Positions 14,055 to 20,941 of a DNA stretch of 25,226 bases are shown here, one piece after another. How positions within the stretch are numbered: position 1 is the first letter of the stretch; every line of letters begins with the position of its first letter. The notes below the pieces were generated by a model. That model was given only the letters and a program-made list of their open reading frames with translations. It ran no database searches and was not told the DNA's origin. The stretch spans positions 1 to 25,226 of IMG/VR virus record IMGVR_UViG_3300031841_001771. The stretch is one strand, 5' to 3'. Both the position numbers and the translations under genes were made by a program. The stretch comes from a virus.

Positions 14055-15776
14055 ATGAATATCAATTCTTTGTTACCTCATGATGCAAATGTTAACCAAA
14101 ACAATGTTGCGATCGCTTTGGAAAATAAGTGGACGAAAACTGGTCTTTTGGAAGGCATTGATAATGAGATTGAAAGACGAGGTATGGCAGTTCTTCTTGA
14201 GAACCAAGCTAAACAACTCGTAACGGAAGCAAACTCTACAGGTACTGATGCTAACGCTGAAGAATGGGCTGGAGTTGCTCTTCCATTGGTACGAAGAATC
14301 TTCGCTGAAATTGCAGCAAAAGATTTCGTATCTGTACAACCTATGAACTTACCATCTGGTCTAGTATTTTACTTAGACTTCAAATATGGTACTGCTCAAG
14401 GTACTAACGGAACCGCTGGTGGTAATGACTTCTTGACTGGTCAAGGACGTAAATCACAAGGTGATTCTGTATTTGGTATTACTGATGCTGGTGGTCTTGG
14501 AACCGAGGCTGTAGGTGGAAATGCTCCATCTGAAGGTCTTTATGGTGCTGGACGATTTGGTTATACTATCAATGACGTTACTTCATCTACATTGACTTTA
14601 GCTAATGATGTAGCATCTGCAAGAACAGGTTCTGTTGCTGTAGGTACTGGAGTATTCTCGAACGGTGGAAATTTATCTGCTGCTCAATTTGATTGGTATA
14701 CTAACTTTAATGCTGAATTATCTGCATCTGTTGTTTCTAACGCATACGGACCATTCACTGTATTATCAATACCAACTTCATCATTGTCTAACCCAGATCT
14801 TCGTGGTGTGAGAGCATTCAACGTAACTGGTACTAACATTGATGGTGTTTATCCTGAATTTACAAGAATTTCTCAAGACAAGGGTCATGTTGAATTCTTA
14901 ATCGATGCAGATTCTGATTTTAATGGTGCAATCGTTACTTATCACAAACAACCTACTGATATTACTAGAGGTGATTTCGAAGATCCTTCTGCTATTGGAA
15001 ACAATACCGGAACTACTTTGGATATTCCAGAAATCAATCTTGAAATGAGATCAGAGGCTATCGTAGCTAAGACTCGTAAGTTGAAAGCAATCTGGTCTCC
15101 AGAATTTGCTCAAGACTTGAACGCATACCATTCAATTGATGCTGAAGCAGAGTTGACTTCTATGTTATCTGAGTATATTTCGCAAGAGATCGACTTAGAG
15201 ATCCTAGATATGTTGATTCAGAATGCTCAAACAACTGAGCGTTGGTCAGCTAAGATTGGATTTGAGTATGATGCAGCGTCTAACGCATTCGTTCAGTCAA
15301 ATGCAACTGCTCAAGCATACAACCAAGGAACTTGGTTCCAGACTCTTGGAACTAAAATCCAAAAGGTATCAAACAAAATTCATCAGTTAACACTTCGTGG
15401 TGGTGCAAACTTCTTAGTATGTTCTCCAACTGTTGCAACTATCCTAGAATCTATTCCTGGATATGCTGCTGATACAGATGGTGATAAAATGCAGTTTGCA
15501 ATGGGTGTTCAAAAAGTTGGTGCTATTAACAATAGATTCCAAGTTTATAAAAACCCATACATGACTGAGAATACTATATTAATGGGATATAGAGGATCTC
15601 AATTCCTTGAAACTGGTGCGGTATATGCTCCATATGTTCCATTAATTATGACACCTCTAGTGTATGACCCAGACAACTTCACTCCAAGAAAAGGTGTGAT
15701 GACTCGTTACGCGAAGAAAATGGTTCGTCCAGAATTCTACGGTAAGGTTCATGTTGCTGGTTTGGATACTATTTAA
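14055..15776 (+). CDS. 23: Major capsid protein (gp23-like)
   Basis: 573 aa shell subunit of the HK97 fold. Family landmarks: EEWAGVALPLVRRIFAEIAAKDFVSVQPMNLPSGLVFYLDFKYG (about 69-112), EINLEMRSEAIVAKTRKLKAIWSPEFAQDLNAYHSIDAEAELT (about 325-367), EISQEIDLEIL-type segment, and the C-terminal LVYDPDNFTPRKGVMTRYAKKMVRPEFYGKV. The N-terminal 58 residues should be the propeptide removed by gp21: VTE58|A59 and LLE33|G34 are the candidate sites, the former close to the T4 position (E65). The gene follows gp22 with a TAGGGGATAT binding site and is closed by a strong terminator, consistent with very high expression. No gp24-like vertex protein follows here. Confidence 0.97.
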   Translation: MNINSLLPHDANVNQNNVAIALENKWTKTGLLEGIDNEIERRGMAVLLENQAKQLVTEANSTGTDANAEEWAGVALPLVRRIFAEIAAKDFVSVQPMNLPSGLVFYLDFKYGTAQGTNGTAGGNDFLTGQGRKSQGDSVFGITDAGGLGTEAVGGNAPSEGLYGAGRFGYTINDVTSSTLTLANDVASARTGSVAVGTGVFSNGGNLSAAQFDWYTNFNAELSASVVSNAYGPFTVLSIPTSSLSNPDLRGVRAFNVTGTNIDGVYPEFTRISQDKGHVEFLIDADSDFNGAIVTYHKQPTDITRGDFEDPSAIGNNTGTTLDIPEINLEMRSEAIVAKTRKLKAIWSPEFAQDLNAYHSIDAEAELTSMLSEYISQEIDLEILDMLIQNAQTTERWSAKIGFEYDAASNAFVQSNATAQAYNQGTWFQTLGTKIQKVSNKIHQLTLRGGANFLVCSPTVATILESIPGYAADTDGDKMQFAMGVQKVGAINNRFQVYKNPYMTENTILMGYRGSQFLETGAVYAPYVPLIMTPLVYDPDNFTPRKGVMTRYAKKMVRPEFYGKVHVAGLDTI

Positions 15777-15831
15777 TAGTTAACAATTGATTGATTTGTT
15801 AATTAACAATTAGCAATTATTAAATGACTTT

Positions 15832-15858
15832 AAAGGGTGGCTTCGGTCACCCTTTTTT
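15832..15858 (+). terminator. Rho-independent terminator after capsid gene
   Basis: AAAGGGTGGC-TTCG-GTCACCCTTT followed by a T-run. The stem has a C-UUCG-G tetraloop and one G-U pair, a very stable hairpin. It lies 56 bases after the gp23 stop and separates the head genes from the accessory cassette. The bases before it contain two TTAACAATT copies with no evident role. Confidence 0.93.
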
Positions 15859-15881
15859 ACTGGCAAAAAGCTTCAAAAAAA

Positions 15882-15913
15882 TTTGGTACTTTGAAATATT
15901 CTTCTTATATTTA
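15882..15913 (+). promoter_or_regulatory. Bacteroidetes-type promoter of accessory cassette
   Basis: TTTG (15882-15885), 20 bases including TTTGAAATATT, TATATTTA (15906-15913). The upstream AAAAAGCTTCAAAAAAATT is nearly repeated at the promoter at 16621. It lies immediately after the gp23 terminator, so the next genes can be expressed independently of late head genes. Confidence 0.62.
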
Positions 15914-15935
15914 AGTATAATAATTAATAGAAGAT

Positions 15936-16124
15936 ATGAACCACCACGAAGAATTAGGAAATCAACATAGAAAATTGCTTAAGCAATTAGAGTTAGCTAA
16001 GCAGTTTATGGAAAAGAAAAGAAAACATTGGAAAGCTAATACAACCAGCGATAACGCTAGATTTGCCTTTCAAAATGCGATCGGATTAGTTAACCAATTA
16101 GAAAAAAAGTTATGGCAGTTTTAG
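15936..16124 (+). CDS. Small basic hypothetical protein
   Basis: 62 aa, no ribosome binding site (AGAAGATATG), first gene after the promoter at 15882. It is highly charged and probably all helix: a Leu/Lys/Gln-rich stretch (RKLLKQLELAKQFMEKKRKHW, about 12-32) then ARFAFQNAIGLVNQLEKKLWQF. Its end overlaps the HD hydrolase by 13 bases, so the two are likely coupled. A helical hairpin regulator or partner of the hydrolase would suit, but nothing in the sequence shows it. Confidence 0.7.
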   Translation: MNHHEELGNQHRKLLKQLELAKQFMEKKRKHWKANTTSDNARFAFQNAIGLVNQLEKKLWQF

Positions 16125-16603
16125 GATATGAAAAAGTAAAAAAATTTGCTACCGATGCACATCAAGGGCAAAAGAGAAAGTATACCGATGAGGATTATAT
16201 TACTCATCCAGTAGCAGTTGCGAATTTGGTACATGCAAGGTATGAAGATGATAATATGACTTGTGCTGCTTTATTGCATGATGTATTAGAAGATACGACG
16301 GTTACTCATTCTGAATTAAGAGCATTTTTACATAAAACATTTAGTGTTGAAAGTGCAGAAGATATTCTATCATTAGTTGTTGACTTGACCGATGTATATA
16401 CCAAAGAAGCTTTTCCTGATTATAATAGAAAGCAAAGAAAAACGTTTGAGGGTTTAAGATTGGCATATGCATCTAAAAGAGCTAAGCAGATCAAAAAAGC
16501 AGATATAGAACATAATTCAGAATCTATTTTAGAACACGATCCTAAATTTGCAAAAGTATTTTTAGCAGAAAAAGTTCAGTTAATGAGTTATATGTTTAAT
16601 TAA
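16112..16603 (+). CDS. HD-domain hydrolase of MESH1/SpoT type, putative alarmone hydrolase
   Basis: 163 aa, single domain with no synthetase, TGS or ACT part, so of small-alarmone-hydrolase size. Motifs in order: AHQGQKRKYTDEDYITHP (16-33, metal-ligand H32), AALLHDVLEDT (52-62, H56-D57 and E60-D61), DLTD (91-94), then KKADIEHN (128-135, D131 ligand and N135). This order matches the (p)ppGpp hydrolase domain of SpoT/Rel and animal MESH1, which remove pyrophosphate from the alarmone; MESH1 also acts on NADPH. In a phage it could quench the stringent response during infection. Other HD phosphohydrolases acting on nucleotides share parts of this pattern, so the substrate is inferred. It overlaps the preceding small gene by 13 bases and is followed by a separate promoter. 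Confidence 0.85.
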   Translation: MAVLGYEKVKKFATDAHQGQKRKYTDEDYITHPVAVANLVHARYEDDNMTCAALLHDVLEDTTVTHSELRAFLHKTFSVESAEDILSLVVDLTDVYTKEAFPDYNRKQRKTFEGLRLAYASKRAKQIKKADIEHNSESILEHDPKFAKVFLAEKVQLMSYMFN

Positions 16604-16620
16604 AAAAAGCTTGAAAAAAA

Positions 16621-16652
16621 TTAGGACTTACGAAATAAAGTTCTTATATTTA
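16621..16652 (+). promoter_or_regulatory. Second Bacteroidetes-type promoter in accessory cassette
   Basis: TTAG (16621-16624) in place of TTTG, 20 bases, then TATATTTA (16645-16652). Flanks repeat those of the 15882 promoter (AAAAAGCTTGAAAAAAATT). Probably drives the 170-aa gene and the structured RNA beyond it. Confidence 0.5.
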
Positions 16653-16675
16653 TATATAATTAAAAAATAAGAGAT

Positions 16676-17188
16676 ATGAGCCAATTCAAAATTCAAAACC
16701 AAGAAGATTTTAATGATTGTTTAATGTGGGTATCGGACCTATATAAAGACGTGTATGGATCGAGGCCTCGAGGGTATGATTTCCAGTCATGGTCATTTCA
16801 AGAGTTGCAAGACTTTGTTGATGATTTGATCGAAATGAATGATAACCAAATCGAAGCTGAAAAGGCTCATGAAGATCAATGCGTTGCGGAGTTCCGTAAA
16901 AAGTTTGAAGCTATTATGGAAGAGCAAGGCCAAGGTTACCATAAAGCTTTAGAATGGATGTTTGATGGTTTTATTGCCGAAGAGGGATTGGATTATTATT
17001 CAATTGAGATGTTTGAATATTATCATGGTATTAGTTATACAGAGTTAGGTCATAAAATTAAAAAAGATCTTGAAGATTTAGTCCAATCAAATAAGAAGTA
17101 TATTTATAATGAGCATATTGATATGGCTCCGGAAGTTGAAGATCAAGAAGAAATTTTGAATAAAGAGCATGATCCTTTATTTCAATAA
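16676..17188 (+). CDS. Acidic hypothetical protein
   Basis: 170 aa, start AAGAGATATG without ribosome binding site. Strongly acidic, aromatic-rich and probably helical. The N-terminal part contains DLYKDVYGSRPRGYDF (21-36), a phrase resembling (L)YKDVYGxRPR segments I have seen in unannotated phage and plasmid proteins, followed by WSFQELQDFVDDLIEMN. The second half has EWMFDGFIAEEGLDYYS and ends in a tail of acidic residues (MAPEVEDQEEILNKEHDP). No catalytic motif, membrane segment or signal is visible. It is the last protein gene of the accessory cassette and is followed nine bases later by the structured RNA. Function unknown. Confidence 0.8.
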   Translation: MSQFKIQNQEDFNDCLMWVSDLYKDVYGSRPRGYDFQSWSFQELQDFVDDLIEMNDNQIEAEKAHEDQCVAEFRKKFEAIMEEQGQGYHKALEWMFDGFIAEEGLDYYSIEMFEYYHGISYTELGHKIKKDLEDLVQSNKKYIYNEHIDMAPEVEDQEEILNKEHDPLFQ

Positions 17189-17196
17189 AAAGACCG

Positions 17197-17439
17197 ACCT
17201 ATCATTAGGGTGGCACCACGAATAGCCGTAGCTGGCACTAGTGTTAAGGTTTAGACCGCCATTGGGATAGATTCAGAAACCCAATGCTTAACACGAAGGT
17301 TTGATAGGTATGAGTAGATACAAGCGGGTGGGCAGGACAAGTATGTTCATGATATGTGAAACCGGCAGATCGATATGCCAGATTAGCAGAACGGAAAGTA
17401 AGTCGCGAGACGGGAGTCAAGAAATTGGCTCCTTTTTTT
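17197..17439 (+). ncRNA. Candidate structured RNA ending in an intrinsic terminator
   Basis: The 307 bases between the 170-aa gene and the next ATG contain no convincing ORF and are clearly richer in G and C than the surroundings. Nested perfect helices: ACCTATCA (17197-17204) with TGATAGGT (17302-17309), enclosing GTGTTAAG (17241-17248) with CTTAACAC (17287-17294), enclosing ATTGGG (17261-17266) with CCCAAT (17280-17285). GGTGG (17209-17213) can also pair with CCGCC (17256-17260), which would make a pseudoknot. A second domain has GGCA/TGCC (17364-17367 with 17376-17379) and GTC-GCGA-GAC (17402-17411, GNRA loop). The terminator at 17413 closes it. It fits no tRNA, tmRNA or RNase P pattern that I can recognise. 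The exact 5' end is unknown; it may be processed from the 16621 transcript. Confidence 0.65.
17413..17439 (+). terminator. Rho-independent terminator of structured RNA
   Basis: GGAGTCAA (17413-17420), GAAA loop, TTGGCTCC (17425-17432) with one G-U pair, then seven T. It closes the accessory cassette before the late-type motif at 17471. Confidence 0.9.
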
Positions 17440-17470
17440 GTGTCAAAAAGTATAAATGCTAATTTGTTAC

Positions 17471-17484
17471 ATATTTATATCAAA
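17471..17484 (+). promoter_or_regulatory. Late-promoter-like motif before first tail-fibre gene
   Basis: ATATTTATATCAAA, 11 bases before the ATG and overlapping the AAAAGGAT ribosome binding site region. It follows directly after the cassette terminator, where a new promoter is needed to transcribe the fibre genes. That makes this copy one of the better arguments for promoter function. Confidence 0.55.
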
Positions 17485-17495
17485 AGGATATAGAC

Positions 17496-17897
17496 ATGGC
17501 ATCCGGAAAATATTCATTCATAGTTGAGCAAGGAGCAACCACTGATTTTCAAATAGTGTATAAAGATTCAGACGGCGTGGCCGTTGACCTATCTGGTTAT
17601 ACAGCTGCAATGCAATTACGAGATTCAAAAGGTGGTTCAACATTATATACTACATTAACATCGAGTTTAGGCGATACATATACAAAAACCTCCGGTTCGG
17701 CATTTTTAAGTTTATCCGGAAGTAATTTAACAACTGATCAAGTTTCCGGAAGTATAGGTGTTTATATAGGTCATGGCGTAACTAATGATTTTTCATTTAA
17801 CGAAGCATATTACGATATTGAAATAACTAACGGGCAGATACGAACAAGATTACTAGAAGGAGCAATCAAACTTACTAAGCAAGTAACAACGGTATGA
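17496..17897 (+). CDS. Baseplate/tail-fibre-associated beta protein
   Basis: 133 aa. The N-terminal GKYSFIVEQGATTDFQIVYKDSDG, followed by VDLSGYTAAMQLRDSKGG, matches a pattern recurrent in phage baseplate (BppU-type) and fibre-attachment domains: EQGATxxxxxxxKD...DLxGYxAxMQxR. The rest alternates beta strands (GSAFLSLSGSNLTTDQVSGSIGVYIG, NEAYYDIEITNGQIRTRLLEG) and ends with LTKQVTTV. No signal or membrane segment. Its stop overlaps the next start by four bases (ATGA), so the collagen-bearing fibre is translated with it. A role as connector or N-terminal cap for the fibres is inferred from similarity and position. Confidence 0.8.
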   Translation: MASGKYSFIVEQGATTDFQIVYKDSDGVAVDLSGYTAAMQLRDSKGGSTLYTTLTSSLGDTYTKTSGSAFLSLSGSNLTTDQVSGSIGVYIGHGVTNDFSFNEAYYDIEITNGQIRTRLLEGAIKLTKQVTTV

Positions 17898-18964
17898 CCA
17901 CTCCACGTGTACGGATAATAGAAGTATCAAGCCTAGGACCTACCGGACCTGCTGGACCTGCTGGACCAAGTGGTTCAATTGATACCGGTTCATTAGTATC
18001 TACATCATCATTCCATTCATATACCGGATCGGCATCAAGTCAATTTGCAGGTACTGCTTCATTTGCGGCACAAGCATTAACCGCTTCATATGTCAATCCA
18101 CTCGATCAAAATGTAATCATAACCGGTTCGGTAACAATAAGCGGATCGGAATCTATATTAAATACACAAGAAATCCAATTCAATACAGATCACTCAGCAT
18201 CAGGTCACACTGCTGGTAGAATGTATTGGGACGATAATAACAAAACGATCACTGTTGATATGCAAGGATCAGATGTTAGGCTTCAACTCGGACAAGAAGA
18301 GCACGTCTATGCAAAAAACAACTCTGGTGTTACAATAAACAATGGAGATGCAGTAAGGTTATCAGGTGCACTTGGTGCAAATGTCACCATAGAAAAAGCT
18401 GTATCGAAAATAAAGTCTTTTAAGGATATAACAGAAAAAGACCAAATACTAGGATTAGCTACAGAGCAGATAGATGACAACATGTCTGGTTATATTACTA
18501 CATTCGGAGCGGTGAGGGATTTAGATACATCTACATTCGCAGAAGGAGATATCCTATACTTATCGAATACTACATCCGGATCATATACAAATACACGACC
18601 ACCAGCACCATACTTTGAAGCTAGGATTGGAATTGTTGAAGTGTCTAATGCAACAGAAGGCGTAATATTAGTAAGGCCAGCTGAGCCAACATTCTTAACA
18701 GACATATCACAAGTAACAGCATCAGGCGTAATACCAAACGAAAAAACTTACTTGGTATATGATGACAGTACAAACTTAATTAATTTTACTAATGAGTTTA
18801 GTGGATCTTTTACTGGTTCATTTACAGGAGATATTATATTTCCCGGTAGTGCTTCTTTTACAGGTTTACCTACAACAGAACCAACAACAACAGGTTCATT
18901 ATGGATATCAGGCAGTAGCCCTAACCACCCTAATTCAGGATATTTAATGGTTTTTAACCCTTAA
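17894..18964 (+). CDS. Tail fibre protein with short collagen-like segment
   Basis: 356 aa. A short Gly-X-Y run ([13 protein letters not shown], 15-27) follows an N-terminal attachment segment. A beta region with GSVTISGSES then leads to a domain beginning VYAKNNSGVTINNGDAVRLSG (about 137-157) and continuing through GLATEQIDDNMSGYITTFG, AVRDLDTSTFAEGDILYLS and IGIVEVSNATEGVILVRPAEP. This block recurs in many phage fibres. GSFTGSFTG (about 304-312) and LPTTEPTTTGSLWISGSSP near the C-terminus are fibre-type motifs, the former shared with the 311-aa gene. Host recognition or a fibre shaft is likely. The exact receptor role is unknown. Confidence 0.85.
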   Translation: MTTPRVRIIEVSSLGPTGPAGPAGPSGSIDTGSLVSTSSFHSYTGSASSQFAGTASFAAQALTASYVNPLDQNVIITGSVTISGSESILNTQEIQFNTDHSASGHTAGRMYWDDNNKTITVDMQGSDVRLQLGQEEHVYAKNNSGVTINNGDAVRLSGALGANVTIEKAVSKIKSFKDITEKDQILGLATEQIDDNMSGYITTFGAVRDLDTSTFAEGDILYLSNTTSGSYTNTRPPAPYFEARIGIVEVSNATEGVILVRPAEPTFLTDISQVTASGVIPNEKTYLVYDDSTNLINFTNEFSGSFTGSFTGDIIFPGSASFTGLPTTEPTTTGSLWISGSSPNHPNSGYLMVFNP

Positions 18965-19022
18965 TCGAAACACAAGCCTATTTATATACATGAGCAGATT
19001 CTATAAATAACGCTACATGTCG

Positions 19023-19036
19023 ATATTTATATAAAA
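19023..19036 (+). promoter_or_regulatory. Late-promoter-like motif before collagen-like fibre gene
   Basis: ATATTTATATAAAA, 24 bases before the ATG. In the same 96-base gap are a weaker TATTTATATA at 18979 and a forward TATAAATA (the T4 late consensus) at 19002. The gap has no gene. Confidence 0.5.
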
Positions 19037-19060
19037 GTATATCCGCAATAAAGGAAAGCT

Positions 19061-19945
19061 ATGGCTAAAGTACGAGACACTGGTATTGAAAATAAAATAG
19101 ATATAATAACAGTACCAGTCGTTGATATCGATGTTACTCAAGAATCGGCCGATGTAAATGTAGAAAATCAAACAACATCTGTTACTATAACAGACCCTTC
19201 GACAGGTAAATCGGTTAATGTAGCTTCTCCCGTACGACAAAACATTATAGTTACTGCAGCAGGCTTGCAAGGACCACGTGGTGCTGATGGAGCACGAGGA
19301 CCACAAGGACCCGCAGGAGGACCATCAGGATCTCAAGGACCGCCGGGGCCATCCGGATCGATAGGACCGACGGGTTCGATAGGACCGGCAGGACCGACGG
19401 GTTCAATAGGACCAGCGGGGCCAACAGGTTCTCAAGGACCGCAAGGTGAACAAGGACCATCAGGATCCCAAGGTATACAAGGTCCAACCGGTCCAGCAGG
19501 ACCATCTGGCTCTGCACTACTTGCTATACGAGACGAAGGAATTGAATTAACACCAACTGCATCTGCAATTGACTTTGTAGGGGATGGCGTTACTGCAACT
19601 GCATCTGCATCTATAGTAACAGTAACGATTAATAGTACCACATTTCCATTTACTGGCGATGCTGAAATTACAGGTTCATTAGACATTAATGGTACGGGTG
19701 GAGATATATTTTTAATTAAATCATCATCATTTGGTGTAATGAATGTCGAAGAAACTGGAGCGGTTACTCTTACAAACAATGCTCCTACCATGTTTTTGAT
19801 ACGCAATACATCATTTGCTCCTATATTAGCAGTAAGCCAAAGCGGTGTAGTTATATTCGCAACACAATCAGCTGAACTTACCGGGACTGCACCTAATGGA
19901 GGATTATATTTTACATCATCTTCTTTGTTTGTAGGATTGGATTGA
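19061..19945 (+). CDS. Collagen-like tail fibre protein
   Basis: 294 aa. Residues 1-67 form a beta-type N-terminus ([20 protein letters not shown]). Residues 68-151 are Gly-X-Y repeats with one interruption at GPAGGPSG, predicted to form a trimeric collagen-type triple helix. Next comes [20 protein letters not shown] and [18 protein letters not shown] (153-190), a conserved beta block I recall after collagen stalks in marine phage fibres. The C-terminal 100 residues include [21 protein letters not shown] and end [11 protein letters not shown], probably the trimer cap. AAAGGAAAGCT is the ribosome binding site. Local DNA is much richer in G and C because of Gly/Pro codons. Confidence 0.88.
   Translation: MAKVRDTGIENKIDIITVPVVDIDVTQESADVNVENQTTSVTITDPSTGKSVNVASPVRQNIIVTAAGLQGPRGADGARGPQGPAGGPSGSQGPPGPSGSIGPTGSIGPAGPTGSIGPAGPTGSQGPQGEQGPSGSQGIQGPTGPAGPSGSALLAIRDEGIELTPTASAIDFVGDGVTATASASIVTVTINSTTFPFTGDAEITGSLDINGTGGDIFLIKSSSFGVMNVEETGAVTLTNNAPTMFLIRNTSFAPILAVSQSGVVIFATQSAELTGTAPNGGLYFTSSSLFVGLD
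19262..19513 (+). repeat. Collagen-like coding repeats with 27-base units
   Basis: 28 Gly-X-Y triplets (one broken). Within them GSIGPAGPT is encoded twice in tandem at 19373-19399 and 19400-19426, differing by third-base changes. Such runs change length easily by slippage or recombination, so the stalk may vary between relatives. Confidence 0.85.
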
Positions 19946-19960
19946 AAATGATTAAACGAC

Positions 19961-19974
19961 ATATTTATATAAAA
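19961..19974 (+). promoter_or_regulatory. Late-promoter-like motif before 311-aa fibre gene
   Basis: ATATTTATATAAAA, 15 bases before the ATG and followed by ATAAAGGAAT as ribosome binding site. Confidence 0.5.
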
Positions 19975-19989
19975 TAATAAAGGAATATT

Positions 19990-20925
19990 ATGGCAGAATG
20001 GAAAAAGGTTGCCGTCTCAGGCAGTAACATATCTCAATTTAATAACGATAGTGGATATCTAGTTGCCGATGGTTTAACTAATGCATATGCAACAGCATCT
20101 GTCAATGGTGTAGAATTAATTGCAAGTGCTGAAACATCATCATTTAGTATTGTAACTGGTTCGGCCGGAACTGGTTTAACGATATCAGGAAGTATCTCAA
20201 ATGATACCATAACATTTGATTTAGCTAACATTCCAAATTCGACATTAGCTAATTCATCAATGACATTTGGTTCTACTGTAGTTAATCTTGGAGATACTGT
20301 ATCTCAAATAAATGGATTGAACGTTACAGGTTCGTTTACTGGTTCATTTGCCGGCGCTGCTACATTAGATAATGCAGTGACAAATGGTACCGGTATTACC
20401 GCATTTACATATAATGGTAGTGCAGCTGCTACAGTACAAGTATCAGGATCTGATACATTATCATCAAATGCAGTAACGAAATGGGATGGTGATTCGTTTG
20501 TAGATTCAAATATAACAGATAATGGTACATTGGTTACAGTCGCCGTTAATACCTTATTCCAAGGTGATATAACAGTTGAAGGAACTGCCTCATTCCAAGA
20601 AACAACAAATTTAACAGTTGCTGATCGATTTGTATTATTAGCATCCGGATCTTCTACTGCCGGCGATGGTGGTATTGTAGTTCAACAAGATACACAAGGA
20701 TTCGGAAAGGCATTTGCTTATGATTCAAATACAAACAGATGGGGATTCACATCATCATATGATGCCGTGTCACCGACATTTGTACCTGATGTATTTGTAG
20801 GAGCTGTACAAACAGGAACTGGTCAAACAGCAGCATCAGATGCTCCTGTATATGGAGGTGCAGGAAATGGTTACGGAACAATACATGTTGATACCGATGA
20901 TGGTGAAATATGGATATATGCATAA
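19990..20925 (+). CDS. Tail-fibre-type structural protein
   Basis: 311 aa. It opens with MAEWKKVAVSGSNIS, close to MPNWKKVIVSGSDAA of the gene at 21366, so the two share an N-terminal attachment module. The body is low-complexity Gly/Ser/Thr/Asn beta (GSAGTGLTISGSISNDTITF, VTGSFTGSFAGAATLDN). A QGDITVEGTASFQETTNLTVADRFVLLASGS segment (about 194-224) then leads to the C-terminal GGIVVQQDTQGFGKAFAYDSNTNRW region (about 227-251). The latter resembles fibre domains that contact the next subunit or receptor. No enzymatic motif. Product most likely forms part of a trimeric fibre. Confidence 0.82.
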   Translation: MAEWKKVAVSGSNISQFNNDSGYLVADGLTNAYATASVNGVELIASAETSSFSIVTGSAGTGLTISGSISNDTITFDLANIPNSTLANSSMTFGSTVVNLGDTVSQINGLNVTGSFTGSFAGAATLDNAVTNGTGITAFTYNGSAAATVQVSGSDTLSSNAVTKWDGDSFVDSNITDNGTLVTVAVNTLFQGDITVEGTASFQETTNLTVADRFVLLASGSSTAGDGGIVVQQDTQGFGKAFAYDSNTNRWGFTSSYDAVSPTFVPDVFVGAVQTGTGQTAASDAPVYGGAGNGYGTIHVDTDDGEIWIYA

Positions 20926-20941
20926 AATAAAAAATAAGGTT

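Noticed and set aside
15777-15825. TTAACAATT repeats after the capsid gene as an attachment or origin site
   Set aside because: Only two short copies in very AT-rich DNA, with no further structure.
17197-17439. Classical T-box riboswitch, tRNA, tmRNA or intron
   Set aside because: No stem I with specifier loop, no cloverleaf or TTCRA arm, no tag reading frame, and no group I P7-like sequences could be found; only the 14-base similarity remains.
19002-19009. Forward TATAAATA (T4 late consensus)
   Set aside because: Only one copy was noticed in a short AT-rich gap that also contains the recurrent ATATTTAT element, so it is not counted as a separate promoter.
19251-19962. Long reverse-strand ORFs opposite the collagen-like gene
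   Set aside because: They are antisense shadows of Gly/Pro codons, with Leu/Val/Pro-rich low-complexity translations and no plausible start context.
20840-20941. Upstream start for the 57-aa gene
   Set aside because: Would begin inside the preceding fibre gene; the ATG at 20942 has a proper leader and gives a product matching its paralogue.
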